Source: an uncultured Alphaproteobacteria bacterium
Lineage (GTDB): Bacteria > Pseudomonadota > Alphaproteobacteria > HIMB59 > GCA-002718135
DNA length: 64,000 bases
Assembly: GCA_902577905.1 (NCBI GenBank)
Contig: CACHAQ010000001.1
Coordinates: 62,001-126,000 of the forward strand
Reading direction: 5' to 3'
The notes under the pieces were generated by a model. The model was not told the origin of the DNA, did not search any database, and saw only the letters and a program-made list of their open reading frames with translations. Position numbers and translations under genes: made by a program. Below, piece after piece: positions 1-8,914 of this stretch; within the stretch, counting starts at the first letter, position 1; each line of letters begins with the position of its first letter.

Positions 1-165
1 GTATGTATAAATAAGAAAAATAAATATTGTTACAATTGGTAAAGCGCTTCTATAAAATATTAAACTAAAATCATCTAAATCTACTAATCTAATTAATAAA
101 CTGTCAGGGCTAAGAATTAAAACTCCAATAAATGATAATATAAGACCTTTATTTCTAGTTTTCAT
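1..165 (-). CDS. EamA/DMT-family transporter, C-terminus outside window
   Basis: Reading leftward from ATG at 163-165, the first 55 codons form an uninterrupted frame that runs off the window edge. The residues visible start MKTRNKGLILSFIGVLIL and continue with SPDSLLIRL and a second hydrophobic stretch. This matches the first two membrane helices of EamA drug/metabolite exporters, in which an early LSPDSLLIRL-type motif is common. Only the N-terminus is present, so substrate cannot be inferred. Two complete EamA genes lie elsewhere in the window (4927 and 61714). Confidence 0.6.
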   Translation of the reverse strand, partial: MKTRNKGLILSFIGVLILSPDSLLIRLVDLDDFSLIFYRSALPIVTIFIFLIYTY

Positions 166-233
166 AAATATTTGAAAATAAATAGATAAATAATATATCT
201 ATCAGTATCATACTTTAAATCACACTTGTTTTT

Positions 234-641
234 ATGAAAAAACTACTTTTTTTATGTTTAATTTTTGTATCATTAAATACTAAAGCCATAGATTCTAATA
301 AATTAATAAATCTTAATGATTTAAATATCCTTTTTGAATTTCAAAAAAATGATTGGAATGAAAATGTTCTTTTTCTTATAAAAAAAAATTCATTTGCTAA
401 AGTGGATAATGAATCTGATACGTTTAAGTTAAAAGTAATATTTAAAGATGGTGAAATAATTACAATGCCAATATTTTCTAATAACATCGTTAAAAAAATT
501 AGGTTTGAATATATTTATTTTGATCATAAAAAAGAAAATTTAAAAATTATAAAGGATCATTTTAATTCGTTTAAAAATTATTGCTTTGAATATCTCTATA
601 ATGATAAGTCTATACAAGCAGTTATTTCTAAATGTAATTAG
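234..641 (+). CDS. small exported protein of unknown function
   Basis: A 135-residue product. Residues 1-18 (MKKLLFLCLIFVSLNTKA) look like a Sec signal peptide with a charged n-region, a hydrophobic core and an A-x-A-like cleavage zone, so the mature protein is probably periplasmic. The rest is lysine/aspartate-rich with alternating hydrophobic positions and two cysteines near the C-terminus that could form a disulfide. I do not recognise a family. Its 3' end overlaps the convergent deacetylase-like gene by 14 bases, leaving no room for a terminator. Confidence 0.55.
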   Translation: MKKLLFLCLIFVSLNTKAIDSNKLINLNDLNILFEFQKNDWNENVLFLIKKNSFAKVDNESDTFKLKVIFKDGEIITMPIFSNNIVKKIRFEYIYFDHKKENLKIIKDHFNSFKNYCFEYLYNDKSIQAVISKCN

Positions 642-1545
642 TAAAAACTATTGATGTAGCTTTAAAAATTAAACTGTGTCTTTTAGCTAACTCTAATTTA
701 TCATTTGAATATCCGCCACCTATTACTGTTGCAATGGGAATTGACTTATTCTTAAAAAATTCTAGTACTGTAATATCTCTTTTTAATAATCCTGCAGTTG
801 TTATTTTTAAATTTCCTAATTTATCATTCTCATGAATATCAACTCCAGTATCAAATATTACCAAATCTGGATTAAAATTTTTTATACAACTATTAAGAGT
901 TTGATTTAATATTTTCAAATACTCATCATCTTCTAAATTATCATCTAATTCAACATCCATGTCACTTATTGATTTTCTAAACGGAAAATTATTTTTACAA
1001 TGAATAGAACATGTAAAAATTTCATTATTATCTTTAAGGATTGATGCTGTACCATCTCCTTGATGTACATCGGTATCAAAAATTAATATTTTTTTAACTA
1101 GTTGTTCTCTTATCAAGTGTAATGAAGCATAAGCCATATCATTAAAAACGCAATATCCTGATCCAAAATCTCTATGACTATGATGTGTGCCACCAGCTAA
1201 ATGATTTGCTATCCCATTCTTAATTGCTTCTTTGCATGTTAATAAAGTTCCATTAACTGCTAAAAATGAACGATTAGAAAGTGTTTCTGACCATTTAAAA
1301 CCCAATCTTCTTATTTCTTTATCGGATAAACCACCATTTTTAATTTTTAATATGTAATCCAAATCATGGCATATAGAAAGCTCATCAACACTTGCTTTTT
1401 GAGGACTGAGAATGTTTGCACGATGATAAAAATCTAAATTTTTTAACTCATTATACAAATCTGAAAACTTACTGGCAGTAAATTTATGATTTTCTGGCAG
1501 AGAAATGTCATAATCTTCATGTGTTACCCAACTGATTTTTTTCAT
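628..1545 (-). CDS. histone-deacetylase-fold (HDAC superfamily) amidohydrolase
   Basis: A 305-residue protein of the arginase/deacetylase fold, the family that includes acetoin-utilisation proteins, acetylpolyamine amidohydrolases and HDACs. Family landmarks are present in order: GGTHH at 118-122 (paired active-site histidines H121/H122), DTDVHQGDGT at 157-166 (zinc ligands D159 and H161), DTGVDIHENDKLG at 232-244 (third ligand D236), and IGGGY at 275-279 (catalytic tyrosine Y279). All residues for a working zinc deacetylase are therefore visible. Bacterial members act on small N-acetyl amides such as acetylpolyamines; the substrate here is unknown. The gene is transcribed divergently from the PhyH gene, with an inverted repeat between them. 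Confidence 0.85.
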   Translation of the reverse strand: MKKISWVTHEDYDISLPENHKFTASKFSDLYNELKNLDFYHRANILSPQKASVDELSICHDLDYILKIKNGGLSDKEIRRLGFKWSETLSNRSFLAVNGTLLTCKEAIKNGIANHLAGGTHHSHRDFGSGYCVFNDMAYASLHLIREQLVKKILIFDTDVHQGDGTASILKDNNEIFTCSIHCKNNFPFRKSISDMDVELDDNLEDDEYLKILNQTLNSCIKNFNPDLVIFDTGVDIHENDKLGNLKITTAGLLKRDITVLEFFKNKSIPIATVIGGGYSNDKLELAKRHSLIFKATSIVFTNYI

Positions 1546-1590
1546 AAATTTGCCTCTTTTTAACTCAATTTATGCCTAAATTAATATGTA

Positions 1591-1676
1591 CATAGGTTAT
1601 GTGGCACTAATCTACCAATATATATTTAGTGAGTAAATGTATTCTATCCATAAAGTATTAGTGTCACAACCATATG
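1591..1676. repeat. spaced imperfect inverted repeat in a divergent promoter region
   Basis: The arms are 1591-1611 (CATAGGTTATGTGGCACTAAT) read against 1657-1676 reverse-complemented (CATATGGTTGTGACACTAAT). They differ by about three positions and enclose about 45 bases. The element lies between the divergent starts at 1545 (minus) and 1777 (plus). It could be an operator pair, a cruciform/hairpin or a tiny MITE-like insertion. A similar core (TGTGGCAC) recurs at 4755-4830 in another divergent gap. The rest of 1546-1776 is AT-rich with no ORF. Confidence 0.5.
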
Positions 1677-1776
1677 GAATTTATTTTAATATTTGATTTA
1701 TTAATTATTTGTTTAGTTGGTTTTTTAATTGTTAATTTTTATTGAATAAATAACCAATTTTAATAATATTTAAATA

Positions 1777-2556
1777 ATGAAAGATTTTTATGAACGTAAT
1801 GGTTATTTCTCACCATTGAAAATTTATAACGCAAAAGAAGCAAATTTTTTTAGAAGCAAATTAGAAGACACAGAAAAAAAACTAGGTAAACTTCATTATA
1901 TTGTAAAAACTTATACAATAATGAAATGGGTATATGAAATAGCTATTAATAAAATTTTGCTTGATTTTGTTGAAGAAATAATTGGTAAAAATATATTATT
2001 ATATAATGCAACTTTTATAATAAAAGAACCAAATACAAAAACACATGTAAGTTGGCATCAAGATCTTACCTATTGGGGTTTTGATAATAATGAAAAACAA
2101 GTTAGTGCATGGCTTGCTTTATCAAAAACTAATGATCAAAGTGGGTGTATGCAGATGATACCAGGTTCTCATAAAAATGGTTTTTTTGAACATCATTCAA
2201 CTGAAGATAAAAATAATGTTTTATTAAGAGGTCAAACTGTAAAAGATATTGATATTAATAATGCAGTTTCATGCCCCCTAGAACCTGGTGAAGTTTCCTT
2301 TCATCATGGTTTAACATTACACGCATCTCAACCCAATTCTAGTAATGATCGAAGAATAGGATTAAATTTCCAATTTATTTCTACAGATATGAAACAATTA
2401 AAAAGCAAAAATGATAGTGCTATTTGTGTAAGAGGTGAGGATCAATATAAATATTTTAAAACAGATAAAATAGCTAAGGATGATTTTGACCATGATGCTT
2501 ATCAACATCTTCTCGAACTTAATAATCATTATAATAAAATAATTAGAAAAAATTAA
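1777..2556 (+). CDS. phytanoyl-CoA dioxygenase (PhyH) family Fe(II)/2-oxoglutarate oxygenase
   Basis: A 259-residue cytosolic protein of the PhyH family. The facial triad is visible: H94 and D96 in SWHQDLTYWGF, and H182 in LTLHASQPN. R193 in DRRIGLNFQF is placed to bind 2-oxoglutarate. SGCMQMIPGSHK at about 122-133 is the typical family strand. PhyH enzymes hydroxylate diverse small molecules using O2 and 2-oxoglutarate, and nothing nearby fixes the substrate. The upstream gap is shared with the divergent deacetylase-like gene. A strong bidirectional terminator follows. Confidence 0.85.
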   Translation: MKDFYERNGYFSPLKIYNAKEANFFRSKLEDTEKKLGKLHYIVKTYTIMKWVYEIAINKILLDFVEEIIGKNILLYNATFIIKEPNTKTHVSWHQDLTYWGFDNNEKQVSAWLALSKTNDQSGCMQMIPGSHKNGFFEHHSTEDKNNVLLRGQTVKDIDINNAVSCPLEPGEVSFHHGLTLHASQPNSSNDRRIGLNFQFISTDMKQLKSKNDSAICVRGEDQYKYFKTDKIAKDDFDHDAYQHLLELNNHYNKIIRKN

Positions 2557-2602
2557 ATTATATTCACAGAAAATTAAAGATAATATATTTATAAAAATTT
2601 AG

Positions 2603-2630
2603 GTGATTGGTTTATTAACAAACCAATCAC
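2603..2630. terminator. bidirectional intrinsic terminator
   Basis: A perfect 11-bp stem, GTGATTGGTTT / AAACCAATCAC, with the loop ATTAAC. It lies between the convergent genes ending at 2556 (plus) and 2639 (minus). The minus-strand side is followed by a U-rich tract (complement of 2589-2600) and the plus side by an AU-rich run, so it can serve both genes. Confidence 0.8.
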
Positions 2631-2638
2631 TTATAATA

Positions 2639-3001
2639 TTATTTTTTCCAAGGACCAAAATCTTTTTGATCTGATGTAAACTCATAAGATATAAATTCAT
2701 CATCGCTTACAATCCAACCATCATGACCAGGAGCTAAATAGTAAGCATCACCTGCCTTAAAATAATCTTCTGAACCATCATCATGTTTTACTTTCATCTC
2801 ACCTTGTACCACAACACCAACATGCCCAGCTTGACAACTATCTGTTCCTACAATTGGTTTGATACATGAGCTCCAACTCCAACCAGGCTGTAAAGTTGTT
2901 TTGCTTAATGTTACATTACCTAAAGTTACTGTGGATGAATGAGCTTTATCTGGAGTTTTAATTTCTCCTTCAGAAAATGATTTTCTCATTACATTAGACA
3001 T
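2639..3001 (-). CDS. cupin-domain protein
   Basis: A 120-residue single-domain cupin. The conserved barrel is visible: GHVGVVVQGEMKVKHDDGSE at about 59-78 (cupin motif 1, G-x-x-x-V-x-x-G-E) and AGDAYYLAPGHDGWIV at about 83-98 (motif 2, with PGHDGW supplying a histidine). The usual HxH of motif 1 is not obvious, so metal binding is uncertain. The gene has a good ribosome binding site (AGGAGATGTATA before the ATG), unlike most genes here. It ends at the shared terminator with the PhyH gene. Function is unknown; single cupins can be isomerases, dioxygenases or ligand sensors. Confidence 0.75.
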   Translation of the reverse strand: MSNVMRKSFSEGEIKTPDKAHSSTVTLGNVTLSKTTLQPGWSWSSCIKPIVGTDSCQAGHVGVVVQGEMKVKHDDGSEDYFKAGDAYYLAPGHDGWIVSDDEFISYEFTSDQKDFGPWKK

Positions 3002-3156
3002 TATACATCTCCTATTATTTGTTACTATTAAGATTATATTAACATTATTTTTATAAAAATACCTATATGTAATAAAATAACATAATAATATTAATTGCTA
3101 TTTATAATTAAGTATAAAATTTATTTATAAATTAATTTTTTTTGATGAGATAGTAA

Positions 3157-4311
3157 ATGAAAGAATATTTTATTAATATTTACTTAAGAGGTTTTTTAAG
3201 TGCATGTATAGCAATTTATATGCCTTTGTTTATGTGGGGTAATACAATTGCTCATCTTCCATATTTTATGAATAAAATAGGGATGCCTAGTACATCTTTA
3301 GGTTTCTTTTTTATGATCTTATCTGGTATTCAAATAATATTTAGTCAATTTGCAGGAAGATTAATCATCCCAAAAATTGGTTCTAAAAACACACTATCAA
3401 TAGGCATTTTAATTTTTTCATTGTTTCCAATAATTTTGATTAATTCTCAAAATTCTTTTCATTTCTTACTTGCTTCTGTGCCTTGTGGTTTTGGTGTCGG
3501 TCTTTTTTTTACTACATGTACAGCAATTACAGGAATCGCTGAAAGAGCAACAAATAAAATTTTACAACCTCTTTGGGGAGCATTTTTAAGTTTTGGTTTT
3601 CTGTGCGGTGCAATTTTCTCATCGCTATGGCAATTTATGAATTTCTCTACATATAATTTATTTATTTTATTATCTTTTTTGGGATTGATTGGTTTTTTTC
3701 TAATTCGTCAATATGGATTTCCTAGAGAGAAAGATAGTATTGATAAATCTGAAAAATTTAAATTACCAGAATTAAAAATATTAATTTTTGGTATTTACTT
3801 ATTTATATTTTATGCCTCTGTTGGAATTGTTGGCGATTGGTCTGCAGTTTGGTTTGAGAAAGAATTAAAAACAACATTATTTCTTGCAAGTTTAGCTGTT
3901 GTTGCCTGGGGGTCGGGAGAGTCAATTGGAAGATTTTTAGGATCTTATTTGATAAAATTAGTAAATGAAAAATTTGTTGGAGCTTATTTAGGTTTAATTG
4001 GTTGTTTTTTATTTTTTCTTTCAATATTAACTATGAACCCTTATATAATATTATCTGGTATATTTTTGATAGGATTATGCTCTTCTAATTTTTATCCAGT
4101 TGTAATAAGATTTGCCCTCAGACAATCAACTCAAAACATAAACACTACAGCAGCTAATTTAAGTACTTTAGCAATGGGCGGTTTTTTGATAGGTCCTGCT
4201 TTAGTTGGTTTTTCTGCTGATTATTTTGGATTAACTTTTAATGTTCAAGTTTTATGCTTTATTTGGTTTGTTAATACAAGTTTGTTTCTTTATAGTGTAA
4301 GAAAAAAATAA
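3157..4311 (+). CDS. MFS transporter (12 TM)
   Basis: A 384-residue major facilitator with about 12 predicted hydrophobic helices. The loop between helices 2 and 3 carries AGRLIIPKIGSKNTLSIG, which fits the MFS motif A region. A weakly charged central loop (REKDSIDKSEKFKLPE, about 190-205) separates the two six-helix halves. It is a close paralogue of the MFS gene at 25544: both are exactly 384 residues and share WGNT near residue 28, the central LPELKILIF / IPEKNILIF region and the TAANLST segment. The substrate cannot be told. It converges on the YjbQ gene with 2 bases between stops. Confidence 0.85.
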   Translation: MKEYFINIYLRGFLSACIAIYMPLFMWGNTIAHLPYFMNKIGMPSTSLGFFFMILSGIQIIFSQFAGRLIIPKIGSKNTLSIGILIFSLFPIILINSQNSFHFLLASVPCGFGVGLFFTTCTAITGIAERATNKILQPLWGAFLSFGFLCGAIFSSLWQFMNFSTYNLFILLSFLGLIGFFLIRQYGFPREKDSIDKSEKFKLPELKILIFGIYLFIFYASVGIVGDWSAVWFEKELKTTLFLASLAVVAWGSGESIGRFLGSYLIKLVNEKFVGAYLGLIGCFLFFLSILTMNPYIILSGIFLIGLCSSNFYPVVIRFALRQSTQNINTTAANLSTLAMGGFLIGPALVGFSADYFGLTFNVQVLCFIWFVNTSLFLYSVRKK

Positions 4312-4313
4312 TT

Positions 4314-4733
4314 TTAAATCCCTACAAAACTTATAATTAAATTTCTTTTAAAACTGTTGTACCTATGTTCAATAAGATAAATTCCTTGCCAAGTTCCTAG
4401 TAGGAGATTTTTATTTTGTATAGGTATTGTAAGTGACGTTTGTGTTAACATACTCTTTATATGTGATGGCATATCATCATCTCCTTCATAACCATGTTTG
4501 TATAATGATGCGTCTTCAGGTACAATTTTCTTAAAAAAAGAATTTATATCTTCTAGAACATCAGAACTTGCATTTTCCATTATTGTTAGTGAAGCCGATG
4601 TATGTTGTATAAATAAATTTAATTGCCCTTTATTGATTGTGTTCTTTGTAATCCAATTATTTATTGTATTTGTTATTTCATACATTCCTTGACCTTTTGT
4701 ATGAATAATCAATTCATCTTGTAAATTTATCAT
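4314..4733 (-). CDS. YjbQ / UPF0047 family protein
   Basis: A 139-residue single-domain protein of the YjbQ family, annotated elsewhere as secondary thiamine-phosphate synthase-like. Hallmarks are FIQHTSASLTIMENA at about 42-56 and the C-terminal LLLGTWQGIYLIEHRYNSFK region. Length equals the family norm (130-140). Loss of YjbQ homologues perturbs metabolism in several bacteria, but the physiological reaction remains unclear. It is transcribed divergently from the EamA gene at 4927 across a gap with a TGTGGCAC inverted repeat. Confidence 0.85.
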   Translation of the reverse strand: MINLQDELIIHTKGQGMYEITNTINNWITKNTINKGQLNLFIQHTSASLTIMENASSDVLEDINSFFKKIVPEDASLYKHGYEGDDDMPSHIKSMLTQTSLTIPIQNKNLLLGTWQGIYLIEHRYNSFKRNLIISFVGI

Positions 4734-4754
4734 TATATAATTTTAAAATGAACT

Positions 4755-4830
4755 TGTGGCACCTACAAGGAGAATTATTATTAATAATAATGAAATGAAA
4801 AAAAGAACTATTCTATAAATAAGTGCCACA
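4755..4830. repeat. spaced inverted repeat TGTGGCAC ... GTGCCACA
   Basis: An 8-bp perfect pair, TGTGGCAC at 4755-4762 and GTGCCACA at 4823-4830. With one further mismatch allowed it extends to TGTGGCACCTA versus TGTGGCACTTA. The spacer is about 60 bases. It lies between the divergent starts at 4733 and 4927, the same setting as the 1591-1676 element, which shares the TGTGGCAC core. The function is inferred to be an operator pair or relic repeat. Confidence 0.4.
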
Positions 4831-4926
4831 TTTATTATGTATTTCTGAATATTGTTTTAATATTGATATAAATAAGGAATAAATGTGTTATCTTATATAT
4901 AAATTCTTGTTTATTTTGGGTTTCTT

Positions 4927-5817
4927 TTGTTAAATAAAAATCAATTTGCAATTCTTCTAATAATTATATCAATAATTTTTGGAACATTAATGGGAACTTT
5001 TATTAAACTAGCTCAAGAAGAATTAAACGTTTTTACCACTGGTTTTTTAAGATTTTTTTTTGGTTTTTTAATTATAATACCATACATTCTTAAAACTAAG
5101 TTTAAGGTTTTCAATACTTCAAACTTAAAAATACATATCTTAAGATCAGCATTAAATTTACCTGCGATGCTTTTGGGATTTGCAGCATTAGCTATTCTGC
5201 CTTTAGAAAAAATAACAGCTATACATTTTGTAGTACCTTTATTGGTTACAATTCTTGCAGTAATATTTTTAAAAGAAAAAATATATTTATATAGATCTTT
5301 AGCATTAATTATTGGATTTTTAGGTGTTTTAATCATTTTAAGACCAGGTATCGTAGATATTTCTATTGGCATATATATGGCGCTAACGTCTTCATTAATA
5401 TGGTCTGTAGTAATTATTTTAACAAAAAAAGTATCTAAGGATGACAGTGCTATAACAATATTATCACACCAATATCTTTACATGAGCTTATTTTCATTGC
5501 CATTAGTTATTTATTTTTGGGATCAGCCAAATTTAAAAACTATCATTTTCATTTTGTGTGCAGCAATGTCTGGTACAATCTTGCATATAGCTTTAAATCA
5601 TGCCTATAAATTAGTTGATGTCTCAATGACTCAACCTTATTCATTTTTGGGTTTAGTTGTGTCTTCAGTAATTGGTTATTTCGTTTTTAGTGATAAACCA
5701 AATTTATATACCTGGTTAGGTGCATCGGTTATATTTTGCAGTGTTATCTTAATTTCTTATAGAGAGCTTCAATTAAATAAAGAAATTACAAGAAAGAGAT
5801 TAGATATTAATTCATAA
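4927..5817 (+). CDS. EamA/DMT-family transporter
   Basis: A 296-residue inner-membrane protein with about ten hydrophobic segments arranged as two EamA repeats. The first repeat carries FLRFFFGFLIIIPY near 40-53 and ILPLEKITAIHFVVPLLV near 90-107. The second has ALNHAYKLVDVSMTQPYSFL near 222-241, the usual positions of EamA sequence conservation. DMT proteins export metabolites or amino acids; the solute is unknown. The start is TTG at 4927, because no in-frame ATG precedes the first helix. Confidence 0.8.
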   Translation: MLNKNQFAILLIIISIIFGTLMGTFIKLAQEELNVFTTGFLRFFFGFLIIIPYILKTKFKVFNTSNLKIHILRSALNLPAMLLGFAALAILPLEKITAIHFVVPLLVTILAVIFLKEKIYLYRSLALIIGFLGVLIILRPGIVDISIGIYMALTSSLIWSVVIILTKKVSKDDSAITILSHQYLYMSLFSLPLVIYFWDQPNLKTIIFILCAAMSGTILHIALNHAYKLVDVSMTQPYSFLGLVVSSVIGYFVFSDKPNLYTWLGASVIFCSVILISYRELQLNKEITRKRLDINS

Positions 5818-5859
5818 TATAAATATTTAACATAAATAAATTATATGTATTATTAATTT

Positions 5860-7107
5860 GTGCAAAATAATTATTTTTATAAATGGATAGATAGTAAAAA
5901 AGATGATGAGATAAATAGTTTTAAAGAATGTATTGATTCATATATTTATTTTAAAAAAGATGCTTTTCACAAAACAAACAAATTAATTGTAAAAAATCCA
6001 GAATTTAATGCTCCAAAATTACTAAAAATAGTTTTATTGCTTTTCTCTAGAGATATACAAAAAATTTCATTAGCTAGAAAAACTTTAAAATCAATTTCTA
6101 CCGATAAAGTGAATAATTATTTTCACCAATATTTAGAGATAGTAAATCTGTGGATTAAAAATGATTTAAAAAAATTATTAAAAAAATTAGAATTAATTAT
6201 AAAAGATAATCCCAAAGATATTTTTGCAATCAGATTATTTCATTTTAATAATATTTTCTTAGGTATTGATGGTAAATTTTTAGATAAACACGAAGAAATA
6301 CTGAGTAAGTGGTCAAAAAATGATCAACATTACAATTTACTGCTAGGGATGACTAGTTATGCTTATGAAGAAAATAATTTAATCGATAAAGCTAAATTTC
6401 TAGCCTTAAATTCTCTTGAAAAATCAACTAATGATTTATGGAGTTGGCACGCTCTTTTGCATGTACATGATAATGAAAATAACAATTCTATTAATACAAA
6501 TGATAAATTTAATAAGATTGATTGGTCAATTTATGGGCCAATTAAAAGACATATATGGTGGCATCAATCATTAATATTATTTTATAATCAAGAATATGAG
6601 GAAAGCTTAAAATTATTTGATAAATATTTCTCGTCTTCAGAAATTTTTTATTTAGATTTTTGTAATGCTTGTTCTTTTTTATTAAGACTCCATTACAAGG
6701 GGATAGATGTTAAAGATAGAATGGATAAATTAAAAGATTATGCTGAATATTTTAAAAATCAACACATACTTCCTTTTATAGATTATCATCTTATTTTTTA
6801 TTATTCATATTATAATGATCTAGATTATTTTCTGCAACTTGAAGAAAGAATGGAAGAAAATTATTTAGAAAATTCTTTTAAAGAAAATTATATTAATTTC
6901 TTAAAACCAATTATTCTTAGCATGAAAAAAAATAAACTATTAGATAAAAATATAATTAAATCACAATTTAAATACCTTGGGGGTAGTTTTGCTCAAAGAG
7001 AACTTATTTTTTTAAGTTTAATCCAAAATACAAAATATGAAAAAAATAAACTTAATTTAATATCAGAATATTATAATTATAAATCAGTTTCGAAATTATA
7101 TGTATAA
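5860..7107 (+). CDS. TTC38-like tetratricopeptide protein
   Basis: A 415-residue all-helical protein with a GTG start. It matches the TTC38 (tetratricopeptide repeat protein 38) family through two signatures: WSWHALLHVHD at 194-204 and WWHQSLILFYNQEYEESL at 233-250, where the family has WA(I/L)HAxxHV and WHLALFxLExGxxDxAL. Helical repeats extend before and after. TTC38 proteins have no proven activity. The stop overlaps the next gene by 8 bases and that gene overlaps the dehydrogenase by 4, so the three form a translationally coupled operon. In this context it may assist or regulate the carbohydrate-acid enzymes. Confidence 0.65.
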   Translation: MQNNYFYKWIDSKKDDEINSFKECIDSYIYFKKDAFHKTNKLIVKNPEFNAPKLLKIVLLLFSRDIQKISLARKTLKSISTDKVNNYFHQYLEIVNLWIKNDLKKLLKKLELIIKDNPKDIFAIRLFHFNNIFLGIDGKFLDKHEEILSKWSKNDQHYNLLLGMTSYAYEENNLIDKAKFLALNSLEKSTNDLWSWHALLHVHDNENNNSINTNDKFNKIDWSIYGPIKRHIWWHQSLILFYNQEYEESLKLFDKYFSSSEIFYLDFCNACSFLLRLHYKGIDVKDRMDKLKDYAEYFKNQHILPFIDYHLIFYYSYYNDLDYFLQLEERMEENYLENSFKENYINFLKPIILSMKKNKLLDKNIIKSQFKYLGGSFAQRELIFLSLIQNTKYEKNKLNLISEYYNYKSVSKLYV

Positions 7108-8914
7108 CTCTAAATTATTAGAAGAAAAATTTATAAAAAAATCAAATAATAATTTTACCTTATTAAAAGATAATCTTTTTTTTCGAAATATAACTTTTCA
7201 AAATTTCCAAATATTAAAATTGATATCATTCTTGGTAAGAGACAAAAATTGGAATAACTATGATCCTAAAATTATAAATTATGAAGAGAATTTTGATACA
7301 TCATTAGAATATATATTCGATTTAGAATATGGTATAAAAGAAATTCTTAAAACAACAAATACTATATTATTTTCTGAAAATTCTATAACTTTATCTTCTG
7401 CAGGAGAATTTTTAACTGATTTTTGGACTAATAGAATAGGTTTTAATTTATTAATTCCATTACAAAATCATGTCGGTTCAAACATTATTGTAACAAAAGA
7501 GACTGATGTAAAAGAGGAAAAAAAATTTCCAGAATTTATAAAACCTGACCAACCATTTTTTAAATTTAAAAACCTTTCTTATACTTTAGATGATAGTTTG
7601 TTGGTAAATATTAATTTTGAGGGTATTTTATTTGAAATGGAGGATCAAAGAAACTGGGGTGATGCTTCTTACAAAATATATAGTGGTTCTTTACTAGATC
7701 CTTTTCCATACGTTGAAAAGGAGGGGGGTAATTTCTCTCAAACTGTTAAAATAGATGTGGAAAATAAAAAACAAAGATCATTTCCATCTAAGAATATCAT
7801 AAAAATTGATGATAGTGTCTCTTATAAATTTCCCAAAATTGGTATAAAAATTGATTCTCCAGCACTTCCTGATGATAATTTAATAGATAATTTTGATTAT
7901 TATTACTATCTTATTGATTTTACTGAAGATTTTAAAAGTGTAGCTTCAAAATCTCTAAACAAGGTTTTTCTTGTAGCCTTGGTTGACCATATTAAAGATC
8001 CTGAAAAAGAGTTAACTAAAATTCATAATTTTATAACTGAAAATACTATTAACTTAGATAAAATTTTAATTTGTCCAAAAATATATTTGAATAGTTTTCA
8101 ACCTGCTGGTGAATGGCCTAAAGTTCCAGAATTAAATGCATACTATAAAATTGCGAAAAAGATGTTTTCTGATAGTCAAATTGTTTCAGGAATGGTCACT
8201 AATTTTACAGAATTAAATAGAAAGAGACCAAAAATGTTTTATGACTTGGTTAGTTTTTCCTTCACTCCAATTGTGCACGATTCTAGTGATTTTGGTGTGT
8301 TGAATACACCTGAAACTATACCTTATATCCTTAAAACTCTAAAAAATTTTTCTAATAGCTCAGATGTTCATATTGGCCCAATTTCTATTGGAATGCATTT
8401 CAATCCTTATGGTGAAAGTCTTGTAGATAATAAAAAGAAGATAAGATTAGAAATGGCTGATAGCGATCCAAGACATGATCAATTATTTTCACTGACTTGG
8501 ACACTGGCAATTTTTATTCAATCAATAAATAAAGAGTCAAAATTTTTTACTTTTAATTCTATTTATGGGCATCATGGAATATTAAATAAAGATAATACCA
8601 AAAGACCATTGTATCATTTAAATAATTTTCTTATTTCATTATCAAATTCAAAAATTTTTAAATTTAATTCAATTAATGAAGTGTATGGATTAAAAATTGT
8701 ATTAAATGATAAAAAATATTATTTATTTGTAAATTCTTCAAAACAAAAAAAGGAAATTGATATTTCTGAGTTAAATTTTAGTTATCAATATAAACTTAAT
8801 TTAAAAAATTTTACTGATATTTTTAAGAATGATTTCTCTTTTTTTAATTTTAAAAAAGATATAAATCCATATACGTTTGAACCATTAGAAATTAAATTTA
8901 TAGAAGATAAATGA
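7100..8914 (+). CDS. D-apionate-lactonase-like TIM-barrel protein
   Basis: A 604-residue protein with an N-terminal beta-rich region (about 1-270), a central TIM-barrel-like part and a C-terminal beta domain (about 520-604). The stretch VTNFTELNRKRPKM at about 365-378, followed by a beta-strand ending in PIVHD and then ISIGMHFNPYGE at about 428-439, fits the family I associate with ApnL (D-apionate lactonase). The partner gene downstream encodes a Gfo/Idh/MocA dehydrogenase, the class that oxidises D-apiose to its lactone, which makes lactone hydrolysis plausible. No downstream apionate enzymes are in the window, and a different sugar lactone is possible. It overlaps both neighbours. Confidence 0.5.
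   Translation: MYNSKLLEEKFIKKSNNNFTLLKDNLFFRNITFQNFQILKLISFLVRDKNWNNYDPKIINYEENFDTSLEYIFDLEYGIKEILKTTNTILFSENSITLSSAGEFLTDFWTNRIGFNLLIPLQNHVGSNIIVTKETDVKEEKKFPEFIKPDQPFFKFKNLSYTLDDSLLVNINFEGILFEMEDQRNWGDASYKIYSGSLLDPFPYVEKEGGNFSQTVKIDVENKKQRSFPSKNIIKIDDSVSYKFPKIGIKIDSPALPDDNLIDNFDYYYYLIDFTEDFKSVASKSLNKVFLVALVDHIKDPEKELTKIHNFITENTINLDKILICPKIYLNSFQPAGEWPKVPELNAYYKIAKKMFSDSQIVSGMVTNFTELNRKRPKMFYDLVSFSFTPIVHDSSDFGVLNTPETIPYILKTLKNFSNSSDVHIGPISIGMHFNPYGESLVDNKKKIRLEMADSDPRHDQLFSLTWTLAIFIQSINKESKFFTFNSIYGHHGILNKDNTKRPLYHLNNFLISLSNSKIFKFNSINEVYGLKIVLNDKKYYLFVNSSKQKKEIDISELNFSYQYKLNLKNFTDIFKNDFSFFNFKKDINPYTFEPLEIKFIEDK

Noticed and set aside
3803-4024. 73-codon minus-strand ORF
   Set aside because: Lies wholly inside the MFS gene on the other strand, with low-complexity composition and no ribosome site; a shadow frame.
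5013-5372. 119-codon minus-strand ORF within the EamA gene
   Set aside because: Antisense shadow of a hydrophobic gene; no independent support.
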